Below are positions 7,586-15,797 of a stretch of 64,000 nt of DNA, one piece after another. The notes under the pieces are model-generated. The model did no database searches and had not been told where the DNA came from. It saw nothing but the letters and a program-made list of their open reading frames with translations. How positions within the stretch are numbered: position 1 is the first letter of the stretch; each line of letters starts with the position of its first letter. Position numbers and translations under genes: made by a program. Origin of the DNA: Serratia nevei (GTDB taxonomy: Bacteria; Pseudomonadota; Gammaproteobacteria; Enterobacterales; Enterobacteriaceae); contig NZ_CP149940.1 in NCBI RefSeq assembly GCF_037948395.1, positions 1,922,001-1,986,000 on the forward strand. The letters run 5' to 3'.

Positions 7586-8281
7586 TTACGGTTCTTGATG
7601 CGTTTCTAATAATGCGGCCATGATCGCTGCGCGCTCGGCAGCAGGCAGGGCGCTGTAGTTTCGTGCCCAGCGTTCCGCCTTACGCTTGATTCGTTGGCGA
7701 TCGATGTAGTTCGCGCCGGCAAAGGCGTGGCTGTAGGCGTTCCCTTCGGCAAAGTTCATCCATAGCTGCTCGGTGCGCGGGCCGCCGCGAGTCATCACTT
7801 GAAATTGGATGCTACGCCAGTCGCCGAGCAACTCGTCATAGAGCGCGGACGGATAGCCGGAGATCATGACGTTGGCGGGCACGGTACGCAGCACGTCGAT
7901 CAGGCGGCGGTGATCGTCGACGGTATACTCGTGACGATACCGCGCGCGGCTGGTTCGGGTTTCAGGAAGGTAAGGCGGGTCGACGTAGATCAGCGTACGT
8001 CCGTATTTTTCAAAAGGAACGGCGCGCAGCAGCTTAACCGCGTCGCCGATCTCAATCATAAGACGATCGGCCTGTTCATCCAGATAGTCCGGGTTTCCCT
8101 GGCAAAATGCTTCAACGGTTTCCGGATCGATATCCCATCCGATCGTGCGGGCCGCCGGCGGTTTACGCAGCATAATGGCGCCGCCGCCGAGGTGCGTTTC
8201 GATGTAGGTGTCGTGTGGCGGCATCTGGCTAATGATCGCTTGATAAGCGCCGCTCGCCGCCTTGCTCCCCAAATATCCCAT
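7586..8281 (-). CDS. D12-class DNA adenine (Dam-like) methyltransferase
   Basis: The 231-aa product carries the D12 hallmarks: an N-terminal GYLGSKA...AYQAIISQMP, the AdoMet loop ETHLGGGAIML near residue 30 (motif I) and the catalytic VDPPYLPETR near residue 100 (motif IV). It is shorter than Dam, with a reduced target-recognition region, so specificity is unclear. Encoded downstream of gene A in the same orientation. Probably protects phage DNA from restriction or modulates gene expression. It is the first of three methyltransferases in this prophage. Confidence 0.85.
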   Translation of the reverse strand: MGYLGSKAASGAYQAIISQMPPHDTYIETHLGGGAIMLRKPPAARTIGWDIDPETVEAFCQGNPDYLDEQADRLMIEIGDAVKLLRAVPFEKYGRTLIYVDPPYLPETRTSRARYRHEYTVDDHRRLIDVLRTVPANVMISGYPSALYDELLGDWRSIQFQVMTRGGPRTEQLWMNFAEGNAYSHAFAGANYIDRQRIKRKAERWARNYSALPAAERAAIMAALLETHQEP

Positions 8282-8393
8282 TGTCGGTACCCCATAGTTG
8301 TAAATGACGGTGCTGCAGCGCAGCTGTTTTTGTCTATGTCGCTTATGGCCAGAACAGATAAATGCGTCTATGACTGCCGGCCAACATCGCCGT

Positions 8394-10760
8394 TTATGGC
8401 TGTGCTCGATGCTTTTTCAGTTCAAACACTCGGCTCATGATGGCGCTGCGTTTTTCCGCGTAGCTCGCCGGCGCCTCGCGGATGGTTCCATCGGCGCCAG
8501 CCCGCCAGCGCTTGCCGTTCAGCGACAACTCATCACCGCCGGCCAGCTTTTTCGCTTCCAGCTCGGTCAGTTCCAGGCCGATCGAAGCCGCGAAATCGGT
8601 TAGCCGCTCGAGATGCTGCGACGATTTTTCGGCACGTTGGTGCTGCGCGGGCTGCTTGCTTCGCGTTTTTTTCGCTTCTGCTATCAGGTATTCGTTGAAG
8701 GCCCGCCGTTCTCGGCGCGTCATCCCCTCAAAATCGCCCCTAGGCGGCCAGCTGGCACAGCCATTTGCATCTATATCAGGGGGCAAAAGGCCGGAATTAC
8801 TGCCCTGTCTGTCTTCCTCCTGCTGCGTCCCGCGTACAGTTATTGACAGAACTCCGAGGGGCGGCGCTGCCGCCTGAAGGTCAATGGCCAAACCCGGATC
8901 GGCGCTGGCCGGGACAATCTTGTAGGTGTTCAGGCGGGTGTAAATCATCGGCTGCGTCCTGGCGAACGGCGAGTAAACGCCGGCGATCTTGCTGATGTCG
9001 TCGCCGTAATCGTTGCCGTTCTCGGTGATGTCGTAGCCGATGCGCACGCGGATGTGACGACGCTCGACTAACGGGCCGCCCTGGGCGTCGGTATACCCGG
9101 CCCAGTCGCCGGCATCTGCCGCGATGTGCGCAGGCGAGATCTCCGGGTGTAGGAACAAGTCGCGATCACGCAGTCGGCGCAGCTCGCGGTATACCGTGAC
9201 CGGGGCGCCGCCAATCTGTTGAAACTGACGAATACGCCAGCGCGACGCCCAGGCGTTGACGCGTTTGGCGATATCCTTCAACAGTTCACCCGTATCATGA
9301 TCGCGCTCGCCGTCCAGCGCGTACCCGTCGATATTTTTCGAGATGTATTTCGCGATGTAGCCCGTGGCGGAACCGAATTGCTCATCCATTGGCTTTACCT
9401 TAAAACGGTATTCGGCGGCGCCAGGCTCATCGCCATCTACCTGCAGCGCGTAGCGACGGAATATGTCGCGTGCCTTTTCGATGTGCTCCGGCTTGAGAAA
9501 CAGCAACAAATGCCAGTGCGGGGTTTCGTCGTGGTGCGGCTCGGTGACACGGAAGCCGAACACGCGAATGCCGGCGCGCTTCCATGATGCGCGCACCTTT
9601 GACCATACCTTGCACAGATAGCGCTGGGTTTCGCGCGGGCTGGCGCCGCGGTATTTGTTATTGCGGCGTCCGGTCTTGCTTTGCATCGCGTGGTACTTCG
9701 ACGGCGCCGTCAGGGTGTAAAACTCGCCAGCAAGATCGCGGGCCTTCGCCAAATCTTCAAAGCCGCGCATGCGGTTCATTAGCTCGGCGCGGCGCACTGC
9801 CGGATTGGCGACGCTGCCGTCCACCTTATCGACCAGCGAAACGCGTTCGCCGGTGTCCACGTCTTCTAGTTCCCGGGACTTCAAAAACTCGCGGTTGGCT
9901 TTCTTCTGGGCATGCCATTCTTTCAGGCATGGATCGCTGCAGTATGGTGTCGCCTTATCGCTGACGTAGCCCGCGGCGATCATGAGGTGCTCGCGCCACT
10001 GGTCATGGAGGCGGCGTAAACGACGCAACCACCATGCCGGTGATTCGAGGCGCGCGACGGCGCGCGTTGCATCTTCCGTGCTCAACTGACCGCTGCAATA
10101 TTGCTGCCAGCCCGGAGCGAACATATTCAGATGCTGGGTTAAGTAGCCGATGCGGCCATAGGCATAGATCACGGCAAAGGCCAGATCGTCAGCTGCGGCG
10201 GCCCAGTAATCGCAGAGGCGAACAAACTCGCCCGTCATGCAGTCGGCCAGCCTGTGCGCCAGGCGCTTGAGGTCTTTTTTCCCGCTGTACGGGATGCGGA
10301 AGAAATCATCGCGGAAGGCGATCAGCGCCGGCGGCACCTGGCCGATCTGGTACTGTTCGTTGACTGCATCGATGCGCGGCAGGACGTGGCGCTCAAAGGT
10401 ATTGACCAGCCAGCCGTTGGCGGCCTTCATTCCTTTGCCTTGCTCGAGGCTGTTCAGGCGCTGGGTGTAATAACGTCGGACATACTGGGGAAGAGCGGCC
10501 AGCCGCCGGCGCAGGCGACGCGGCGCGGGATCGGCAACGCGGGATTGACCGGCGATATCGAACAGGGGAACGCGCACCGGCTCGCCGGCGTGATTGGTGG
10601 CACCGAATAACTGGATCGATGCCGGTTCGTCGGCGCGTTCGGTGACGATGGCATCGCGCTTGGCGTTCCATGAGTACGCGTATTCAAAAGCAACCGCGCC
10701 GCTGCCCGGATAGGGTAGCGGCGGGGAAGGTTGGCGCCGTCCGCGTGGTGCCTCACTCAC
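8394..10760 (-). CDS. A: Phage rolling-circle replication initiator, gpA-like
   Basis: A 788-aa protein, close to P2 gpA (761). gpA nicks the origin within its own gene and stays bound to the 5' end via tyrosine, starting rolling-circle replication with host Rep helicase. The HUH motif appears as PHWHLLLF (H415, H417) and the paired catalytic tyrosines as Y468-x3-Y472 in GYIAKYISKN, the two-tyrosine pattern known from P2. An N-terminal region (to about 350) and a long basic C-terminal tail flank the nuclease core. Its ATG overlaps the upstream C5 methylase stop by 4 nt, so these early genes are translationally coupled. Confidence 0.93.
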   Translation of the reverse strand: MSEAPRGRRQPSPPLPYPGSGAVAFEYAYSWNAKRDAIVTERADEPASIQLFGATNHAGEPVRVPLFDIAGQSRVADPAPRRLRRRLAALPQYVRRYYTQRLNSLEQGKGMKAANGWLVNTFERHVLPRIDAVNEQYQIGQVPPALIAFRDDFFRIPYSGKKDLKRLAHRLADCMTGEFVRLCDYWAAAADDLAFAVIYAYGRIGYLTQHLNMFAPGWQQYCSGQLSTEDATRAVARLESPAWWLRRLRRLHDQWREHLMIAAGYVSDKATPYCSDPCLKEWHAQKKANREFLKSRELEDVDTGERVSLVDKVDGSVANPAVRRAELMNRMRGFEDLAKARDLAGEFYTLTAPSKYHAMQSKTGRRNNKYRGASPRETQRYLCKVWSKVRASWKRAGIRVFGFRVTEPHHDETPHWHLLLFLKPEHIEKARDIFRRYALQVDGDEPGAAEYRFKVKPMDEQFGSATGYIAKYISKNIDGYALDGERDHDTGELLKDIAKRVNAWASRWRIRQFQQIGGAPVTVYRELRRLRDRDLFLHPEISPAHIAADAGDWAGYTDAQGGPLVERRHIRVRIGYDITENGNDYGDDISKIAGVYSPFARTQPMIYTRLNTYKIVPASADPGLAIDLQAAAPPLGVLSITVRGTQQEEDRQGSNSGLLPPDIDANGCASWPPRGDFEGMTRRERRAFNEYLIAEAKKTRSKQPAQHQRAEKSSQHLERLTDFAASIGLELTELEAKKLAGGDELSLNGKRWRAGADGTIREAPASYAEKRSAIMSRVFELKKHRAQP

Positions 10761-11674
10761 GCTTGTGCTTCCAGCGCAGTGATAATTTCACACATGGCTT
10801 TTGGTGGAACGGCGTTACCTCCCATGTGAACGCACAGTTTGTGCGACGACGGCTTGATGTAGTCCTCCGGGAATGTCATCGCCAGCATGTTTTCGTCTCT
10901 GGTCAAAATGCGCATGCGGTCTCCGTCGACAACTGCCCAGCGATCACGCGTGGTGATCGTGCCAATCGGACGGGAAAGAGAGCGGCCTGTTTTTGTGTTG
11001 CCGTAGTAGCTAAAAAGGAACCGATCGCCGAATTGTGCGCGGCCATTTTTAACGCGCTCCAGCGTTGCAACTGCGCGCCCCGGCTTTTCAATCGGTTGCC
11101 ATTTGCCGGCGTCGAAGTCGATAAAGGTGCTGGCTGGCACATGCGGCATTTTGGGTAATGTGAGGAACAGCGGATTTTTGCTGCGGGTGCAGATAATGAA
11201 CAGTCGCACGCGGTTTTGAGGAACGCCGAGATCGGCACAATCCACGATATGCGGTGCGAGTGAATAGCCGAGCGCCTGCATCGCCGCTTCCCATGCTGGG
11301 TATAGCCCCCACTGGAGGAACTCCGGCACGTTTTCGATGATGATTTTCGGCATTCTGTGGTACTCGGCAGCAGATACCACCGCCCACGCAGTGGAGCGGC
11401 TGGCGTCGTGCTGCGGGTTACCAGCCTTCTTACCGCGTGCCTTGCTGTGACCCTGGCAGCACGGTGAGGCCATCATCAGATCGTGCTTAGGCATCTGCGA
11501 CCAGTCAGCCTGGTGCAGGTCTTGGCAAACGTGGATTGCGCCAGGATGATTCGCTTGATGGGCTTCGACGGCGGCGGGCCAGTGGTTTCCAGCCCAAACC
11601 ACCTTGGCGCCAGCCATTTCAGCACCAGTGGATGAACCACCCAGGCCAGCGAAGAGATCACTTACCTTAATCAT
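10757..11674 (-). CDS. DNA (cytosine-5) methyltransferase
   Basis: The 305-aa product shows C5-methylase motifs in order: I DLFAGLGG (6-13), IV SPCCQGHS with catalytic C73, VI IIIENVPEF (about 116-124), VIII QNRVRLF (about 157), and X near the C-terminus (GNAVPP). Motif IV is unusual, PCCQ instead of the standard PPCQ. Small for the family, implying a short recognition domain. It overlaps both neighbours by 4 nt (Dam upstream, gene A downstream). No cognate endonuclease is adjacent, so it is an orphan enzyme, probably giving phage DNA protection. Confidence 0.9.
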   Translation of the reverse strand: MIKVSDLFAGLGGSSTGAEMAGAKVVWAGNHWPAAVEAHQANHPGAIHVCQDLHQADWSQMPKHDLMMASPCCQGHSKARGKKAGNPQHDASRSTAWAVVSAAEYHRMPKIIIENVPEFLQWGLYPAWEAAMQALGYSLAPHIVDCADLGVPQNRVRLFIICTRSKNPLFLTLPKMPHVPASTFIDFDAGKWQPIEKPGRAVATLERVKNGRAQFGDRFLFSYYGNTKTGRSLSRPIGTITTRDRWAVVDGDRMRILTRDENMLAMTFPEDYIKPSSHKLCVHMGGNAVPPKAMCEIITALEAQA

Positions 11675-12492
11675 GCTGTAGCCCTCATAGTTGCGATGAT
11701 CTCGCCAGCGTCTGCGCGGCTGGCAGCTTTGGCGCTGACGGAGCGGCGGGCGGTGATCGAGGTGATAGCGAAATCGGCGTACAGTGCTTTTGCTGCGTCC
11801 GTCTCGCTGTTCGAGGCCACGACGTGGCGGCCCAGCTTGGCGGCGATACGAAGCATGCGAGCCAGCTTGCTCTGCTGCTCGTTGGTAAAGCCGTCAGTGT
11901 GATAACTGGTAAAGTTGGCGGATGCGCTGGCTGGAATGTACGGCGGATCGCAATAAATCACATCGCCGGCCTGGGCCATCCTGATCGCCTCGGGGAAGCT
12001 GCAGCACAGGAAAATGGCTTTCTTGGCCTGCGCCTTTTCCGCGAAGGCTCTGATCTCGTCTTCTGGGAAGTAGGGCGCTTTTCGATGACCGAACGGCACA
12101 TTAAACTCGCCGCGCAGGTTGTAGCGGCAAACACCATTGAAGCCGTGGCGGTTCAGGTAAAGAAACTGCGCCGCACGGTAAATGAAATTGCTGTCACAGC
12201 GCAGATTGAAGTCAGCGCGCACGCCGTAATAGCCCTCCTGATCTGGGTGTGCGTTGAACAGATGGCGCGCTTCGCGGATCAGCACCTCGGGATGGTTTTT
12301 GGCGACGTTGTGGAAGTTGATCAGATCGCTGTTGATATCGCACAGCAGATAGCTGTCATAGTCGGTATTGAGAAAAACCGCGCCGGAGCCGACGAACGGC
12401 TCAACCAGGCGCTTACCTTCCGGCAGGTGCTGGCGCAGCGTGTCGATAATGCGGGCTTTGCTGCCGAGCCACTTCAGCGCCGTGCGGTTCAT
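11671..12492 (-). CDS. dam: Phage Dam-type DNA adenine methyltransferase
   Basis: A 273-aa protein, near the length of E. coli Dam (278). Motifs: KWLGSKARII at the N-terminus, EPFVGSGAVFLN (about 31-42, AdoMet binding), YCDPPYIP (about 172-179, catalytic) and TSYHTDGFT, which follows the DPPY motif in the Dam/DpnM family. GATC specificity is likely from family resemblance. It overlaps the exonuclease stop upstream and the C5 methylase start downstream by 4 nt each, a tightly packed cassette. Confidence 0.88.
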   Translation of the reverse strand: MNRTALKWLGSKARIIDTLRQHLPEGKRLVEPFVGSGAVFLNTDYDSYLLCDINSDLINFHNVAKNHPEVLIREARHLFNAHPDQEGYYGVRADFNLRCDSNFIYRAAQFLYLNRHGFNGVCRYNLRGEFNVPFGHRKAPYFPEDEIRAFAEKAQAKKAIFLCCSFPEAIRMAQAGDVIYCDPPYIPASASANFTSYHTDGFTNEQQSKLARMLRIAAKLGRHVVASNSETDAAKALYADFAITSITARRSVSAKAASRADAGEIIATMRATA

Positions 12493-13337
12493 GCGTCACC
12501 GCCTGCAAAAACGACATCAGCTACAGCGAAACCCTTCAGTTCATTACCATCATAAATTGCTGCTATCACTTCAGGGGAAATCAGCGCATTGATGACGCCA
12601 ATCATGCCGATGATATAGGTGCTGTCGCAGATACCTACCGTTGCCGCTGTCTTTTTGGCGAAATATTCAGAGCACTTAACGCGATTATCAACCAGAGCTG
12701 TGATCGCATCTGGGTCTACCTGAAATAACCCGTTAAGGATATCGACAGCTTTTTGTGCCGTTAATCCGTGCGATGCGCGGCGAACACCTCCGGCTGCCAT
12801 TGCCTCAATCACGCCGAGAGTTGTCAGGCAGTCAGAAAGGGCGCGATGCGGCGTTCCTTCGATAATGACACCCTGCTGTTCGGCGGCGGCTGTCAGCTTT
12901 TGCCACTTGTACCCGCCACGGTCGCTTTTCTGGCCGTAAAACTCGGCGTATTCATGCATGGCACATACGATCTGTGGCATTACGCTAATTTTCGGCGTTA
13001 CCTTCCAGATGCGATCTGTCTGTTCAAGCAAGCGGAGATCATATTCAGCATTGTAAATCGCAATCGTTTTTCCACTGATTAAGCTGCACAGCTGAGGGTT
13101 GACCTCCGGCCATGTTGGGGCATCTTTTACCATTTCATCAGTGATTCCATGGATTGCGGTAGCTTCTGCCGGAATAGGTTTTGATGGCTTGACCAGCGTG
13201 TTCAGCAGTACCTTGCCAGTGGCGTCAATTACGGCTATCTCGATGATCTCGGCTTTATCATCGAGGCCCGTGGTTTCTGTATCCAAAACCAGGCAATTTC
13301 TATTTAAACATTGCTGTGCTTGCTGTTGTGGTGTCAT
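12489..13337 (-). CDS. DnaQ-like DEDDh 3'-5' exonuclease
   Basis: Start chosen at ATG 13337 (MTPQQQAQQC), preceded by GGAGATATACC; an upstream in-frame ATG at 13355 lacks a binding site. The 282-aa protein has the epsilon-type fold: Exo I LVLDTETTG near residues 17-25, Exo II YNAEYDLRLLEQ near 100, and Exo III HRALSDCLTT near 170. The C-terminal 90 residues are not part of the nuclease fold and are unassigned. Members occur in P2-like phages near replication genes; it may process phage DNA ends or host DNA. Confidence 0.85.
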   Translation of the reverse strand: MTPQQQAQQCLNRNCLVLDTETTGLDDKAEIIEIAVIDATGKVLLNTLVKPSKPIPAEATAIHGITDEMVKDAPTWPEVNPQLCSLISGKTIAIYNAEYDLRLLEQTDRIWKVTPKISVMPQIVCAMHEYAEFYGQKSDRGGYKWQKLTAAAEQQGVIIEGTPHRALSDCLTTLGVIEAMAAGGVRRASHGLTAQKAVDILNGLFQVDPDAITALVDNRVKCSEYFAKKTAATVGICDSTYIIGMIGVINALISPEVIAAIYDGNELKGFAVADVVFAGGDA

Positions 13338-13355
13338 GGTATATCTCCGATTCAA

Positions 13356-13502
13356 TTAATCGTAATTACGTAATTCAGGTGGAACGGATGCCGCGCGATT
13401 AAAGGCGCGGCAGAATTTGCAATAGCGGTAGGCAACCCAGCCAACCAACCCAAATGCGACAACCGCCCAAATGGCGGCGAGAGTGAAGCAGAAAGCCATC
13501 AT
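13356..13502 (-). CDS. 48-aa phage membrane protein
   Basis: The frame starts MMAFCFTLAAIWAVVAFGLV, a single transmembrane segment, followed by a basic loop with two Cys (YRYCKFCRAFNR) and a polar end. Its start overlaps the stop of the upstream gene (TGA/ATG), and it ends 19 bp before the exonuclease start, fitting the packed early operon. Function unknown. Confidence 0.65.
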   Translation of the reverse strand: MMAFCFTLAAIWAVVAFGLVGWVAYRYCKFCRAFNRAASVPPELRNYD

Positions 13503-13696
13503 TGAGGCTTCTCCACTTTGGGTGCGTCGGTAGACCGGCGGATATTGATCCAGTTCTTCAACGTGTTTAATACTTGGTCGCGGGTGAAGTTATCCGCAGC
13601 CAGTCGGTCAAGTTTGCTTTCCAACAGCTCAAGCAGTTGCAGCCGCTCAGAGCGGCGGGCATTCATAAACGCTTTGTGTAATTCGTCGTCTTGCAT
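13499..13696 (-). CDS. Phage early protein of 65 aa, unknown function
   Basis: Helical, charged protein (MQDDELHKAFMNARRSERLQ) with an Arg-rich N-terminal helix and Leu heptad-like pattern to about residue 35. It resembles the small P2 early ORFs (orf80-83 region; DUF2732-like) in size and place. GGAGG stands just upstream of the ATG. Coupled by overlap to the 48-aa membrane protein gene. Function unknown. Confidence 0.7.
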   Translation of the reverse strand: MQDDELHKAFMNARRSERLQLLELLESKLDRLAADNFTRDQVLNTLKNWINIRRSTDAPKVEKPQ

Positions 13697-13770
13697 ATCC
13701 CCCTCCTGATTTCTGGGTGTAAGAAACCCGCCACCATGAAGGCGGCATTATTTTTAACAACGCGGTTTAA

Positions 13771-14079
13771 TTAATCGCAGTCAGTAATGTTTATTAATGA
13801 CGGGATATCGCGATTTAACTTTTGTAGAAGTTTTATTCCTCGGAAGACGGCTCGCCTTTCTGCGTAACTCATTTCCTCGAACTTCATTTCGATGTGTTGA
13901 GCCGTTAACTTTATGCGGCTATCAATATTACCTAATGTGCAAATGGCTTTTTTTTCACTCGCCATCAGCTTGTTATAAAAACAGGCAGTGTGATTTTTGT
14001 TTTTAGCGCGCGCCAGTAATGACTTGGCGTTATTGACGAAACGCTCACCGGATTTTATTTGCTCAACTGTCATGCTCAT
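13771..14079 (-). CDS. Phage early protein of about 102 aa, unknown function
   Basis: Start set at ATG 14079 (MSMTVEQIKSGERFVNNAKS), which follows GAGGCTTTT; an upstream ATG at 14127 has no such site. The product is basic and helical, with two Cys and no membrane segment. The coding segment is more AT-rich than its neighbours. No family recognised. Confidence 0.6.
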   Translation of the reverse strand: MSMTVEQIKSGERFVNNAKSLLARAKNKNHTACFYNKLMASEKKAICTLGNIDSRIKLTAQHIEMKFEEMSYAERRAVFRGIKLLQKLNRDIPSLINITDCD

Positions 14080-14181
14080 AAAAGCCTCACACTGTTGCCT
14101 ATCTGGGAGCGCATCCCGTGACGCCAATCACCCACCGTTAAAGGTTGAGATGCGCTCTCAGATAGGGCCGGGTGTACCCGG

Positions 14182-14445
14182 CTAAGCTGAAATTTCAGGT
14201 TGCGGAATATCGCCGTTGTTGCAGCGCATGATCAAGTGATCGATAACGGCGGCGGCCGGGCCATCGCCAGCAGCCTCTGCCGTACTCAACAGGCCAGTCA
14301 GGCCGATGCACAGGCGGAAGGCGTAATCGTTCAGTGATACCTGGCGAACCTCTGGCGCCACAGCGGAAGCGCTGTGCAGATTGGTCGCTTTGGTGTGGTA
14401 CTGCAGCAGCAGCGTGTTGATCAGAATGCGGTAAGGCTGTTTCAT
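14182..14445 (-). CDS. Phage early protein of 87 aa, unknown function
   Basis: Starts MKQPYRILINTLLLQYHTKA at ATG 14445, overlapping the upstream stop by 4 nt (ATGA) with AGAGGA upstream. The protein is helical with a moderately hydrophobic middle, but no clear membrane span. Part of a run of coupled short early genes; no family recognised. Confidence 0.65.
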   Translation of the reverse strand: MKQPYRILINTLLLQYHTKATNLHSASAVAPEVRQVSLNDYAFRLCIGLTGLLSTAEAAGDGPAAAVIDHLIMRCNNGDIPQPEISA

Positions 14446-14690
14446 GCTGGTGTGTCCTCTGAAAATGTCGCCGGCTTTTTGCCGTAGCACTGCCAATACT
14501 TCGCGGCGTTCTCGATAACGATGCTCGCAGCAGGGTGGCCGGCATAGCGCGCGGCGTCTGCGATACGTCCGAGATTGAGCACAGCATTCGCCGATTCTCC
14601 GACCGCGCGCGCTGGTTTCATGTACTGCATGCGCTTGTCGTATTGAGCGATCACGGCGTTTGCTGCGTCGTAGAATGGGTTGCCGCTCAT
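14442..14690 (-). CDS. Phage early protein of 82 aa, unknown function
   Basis: MSGNPFYDAANAVIAQYDKR opens an Ala-rich, amphipathic helical protein. It overlaps both neighbours by 4 nt (ATGA at each end), strong support for being translated. No family recognised; P2-like phages carry several such genes between cox and gene A. Confidence 0.7.
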   Translation of the reverse strand: MSGNPFYDAANAVIAQYDKRMQYMKPARAVGESANAVLNLGRIADAARYAGHPAASIVIENAAKYWQCYGKKPATFSEDTPA

Positions 14691-14896
14691 GCTGGCCTCT
14701 TACCGTTGATCATCTTGTCCACGGTGCGCATGGCTTCCGCCAGCGCGAAATCACGACCGAAGTAATCCCCGTTGCTAACCAGCTGGTAGGCCGTGCGATT
14801 CGTTTCGCTATGGCGCGGGCACTTCTGAATCGTGAACCCGCGATAAACGAAAGTATGTTTCGATAGCTGTATCAATGCTTTGTTTTGCGCGTCCAT
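14687..14896 (-). CDS. Phage early protein of 69 aa, unknown function
   Basis: MDAQNKALIQLSKHTFVYRG opens a small alpha/beta protein with alternating hydrophobic strands (FVYRGFTIQKC, AYQLVSNGDYF) and a C-terminal helix. It is coupled to the downstream 82-aa gene by ATGA overlap. No family recognised. Confidence 0.65.
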   Translation of the reverse strand: MDAQNKALIQLSKHTFVYRGFTIQKCPRHSETNRTAYQLVSNGDYFGRDFALAEAMRTVDKMINGKRPA

Positions 14897-14905
14897 ATTG
14901 GGATC

Positions 14906-15109
14906 TCAGCTGTTGTCGATGGCATCTTTCAACATGGCGACGAGATTGACCTCAACCTTGTCCTTTGCCTTATTTTTCGGGCGGATGATTATCCTTCCGT
15001 CACGAACCATACGGCGGCAGGTGGCCAACGGGATTTGAACCATTTCGGCATAGCGTTCGAGCGAGACGTAGCCGGTTGGTACAGATATGTTGATAGTTAC
15101 GTTTCCCAT
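14906..15109 (-). CDS. Cox/Apl-like phage DNA-binding protein
   Basis: Start at ATG 15109 (MGNVTINISVPTGY), with GAGG seven bases upstream; an ATG at 15121 is less well placed. The 67-aa protein contains a winged-helix/MerR-like helix-turn-helix: YVSLERYAEMVQIPLATCRR followed by MVRDGRIIIRP. P2 Cox and 186 Apl have this layout, repress the integrase/repressor transcript and act as excisionase. Its place, second gene of the early operon opposite the repressor, supports the same job. Confidence 0.7.
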   Translation of the reverse strand: MGNVTINISVPTGYVSLERYAEMVQIPLATCRRMVRDGRIIIRPKNKAKDKVEVNLVAMLKDAIDNS

Positions 15110-15117
15110 ACCACGCC

Positions 15118-15309
15118 TCATTCAGCTGTGAATGACTCAAGCCCGCGAAGAAAGATCAGGCGCGCCATGCTTGAACTGGATCGGCTTTCGCGTGTGGCGA
15201 TTGCCTCGAGTTCGGCGCGCTCATCCTCCGACAAGCGCATAGGAATTGGATTTTTTGCAGCAATCCCACGAGGCAAACGTGAGCGGGGCTCATGGAGTTC
15301 TTGTTTCAT
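15118..15309 (-). CDS. Ribbon-helix-helix (CopG/Arc-like) regulator, first gene of early operon
   Basis: A 63-aa protein whose core NPIPMRLSEDERAELEAIAT looks like a ribbon-helix-helix DNA-binding domain (beta strand, then two helices through SSSSMARLIFLRGLESF). It is the first gene leftward from the immunity region and stops 9 bp before the Cox-like start. No good Shine-Dalgarno precedes ATG 15309, so the message may be nearly leaderless or start at a later Met. Likely an early regulator; target unknown. Confidence 0.6.
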   Translation of the reverse strand: MKQELHEPRSRLPRGIAAKNPIPMRLSEDERAELEAIATRESRSSSSMARLIFLRGLESFTAE

Positions 15310-15350
15310 AGTGGTATATTGTGATCTGCTAAGTGTCTGTGAAAATCATT

Positions 15351-15372
15351 CTGGTACGAAAAAACGTACCAG
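15351..15372. promoter_or_regulatory. Immunity-region operator palindrome
   Basis: CTGGTACG, six A residues, CGTACCAG: perfect 8-bp arms, 14 bp upstream of the repressor start and 41 bp upstream of the divergent early gene. Position and symmetry suit autoregulation by the XRE repressor; no second copy was noticed nearby. Confidence 0.65.
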
Positions 15373-15386
15373 TCAAGAGAAAAGAG

Positions 15387-15782
15387 ATGAAAATAAGTAT
15401 CGGAACTCGATTGAGAGAGGAACGAGAGCGCCTAGGATTTACACAAGTTGCCATGGGGGATCTTGGCGGCGTTAGAAAACAAACCCAGCTCAAGTACGAA
15501 AAAGGCGACAACAGTCCTGATGCTGAGTATCTGTTGGCATTGTCAAAATTTGGCTTAGATGTGCTGTATGTGGTTACTGGCGTTCGGTCTGCTGAAGCCT
15601 TAACTAATGATGAGCAAGAACTACTTGGGCATTTCAGGTCGGCCCCACTGGCTGTTAAGGCGGCTGCACTTGCTGCTCTTACCGCTGGTAGCTCTGTTGC
15701 AGATTCCAAAGCAATAAGCGTAAGCGGTGGAAGCGGCCAAAGGATTGCTGGACGTGACTTTCATGAGTACAAGAATAAATAG
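15387..15782 (+). CDS. XRE-family phage repressor (C/CI-like)
   Basis: Start at ATG 15387 after AGAGAAAAGAG; the frame runs upstream without a binding site. The 131-aa protein has an N-terminal helix-turn-helix (residues about 5-60: IGTRLREERERLGFTQ then NSPDAEYLLALSKFGLDVLYVVTG), a short helical linker and no LexA-like peptidase domain, so SOS autocleavage is not expected, as for P2 C. The C-terminus ends QRIAGRDFHEYKNK, a motif repeated at the start of the next protein. Faces the early operon across the operator palindrome. Keeps lysogeny and gives immunity, by inference. Confidence 0.85.
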   Translation: MKISIGTRLREERERLGFTQVAMGDLGGVRKQTQLKYEKGDNSPDAEYLLALSKFGLDVLYVVTGVRSAEALTNDEQELLGHFRSAPLAVKAAALAALTAGSSVADSKAISVSGGSGQRIAGRDFHEYKNK

Positions 15783-15797
15783 TTCAGGAGGGACTCT

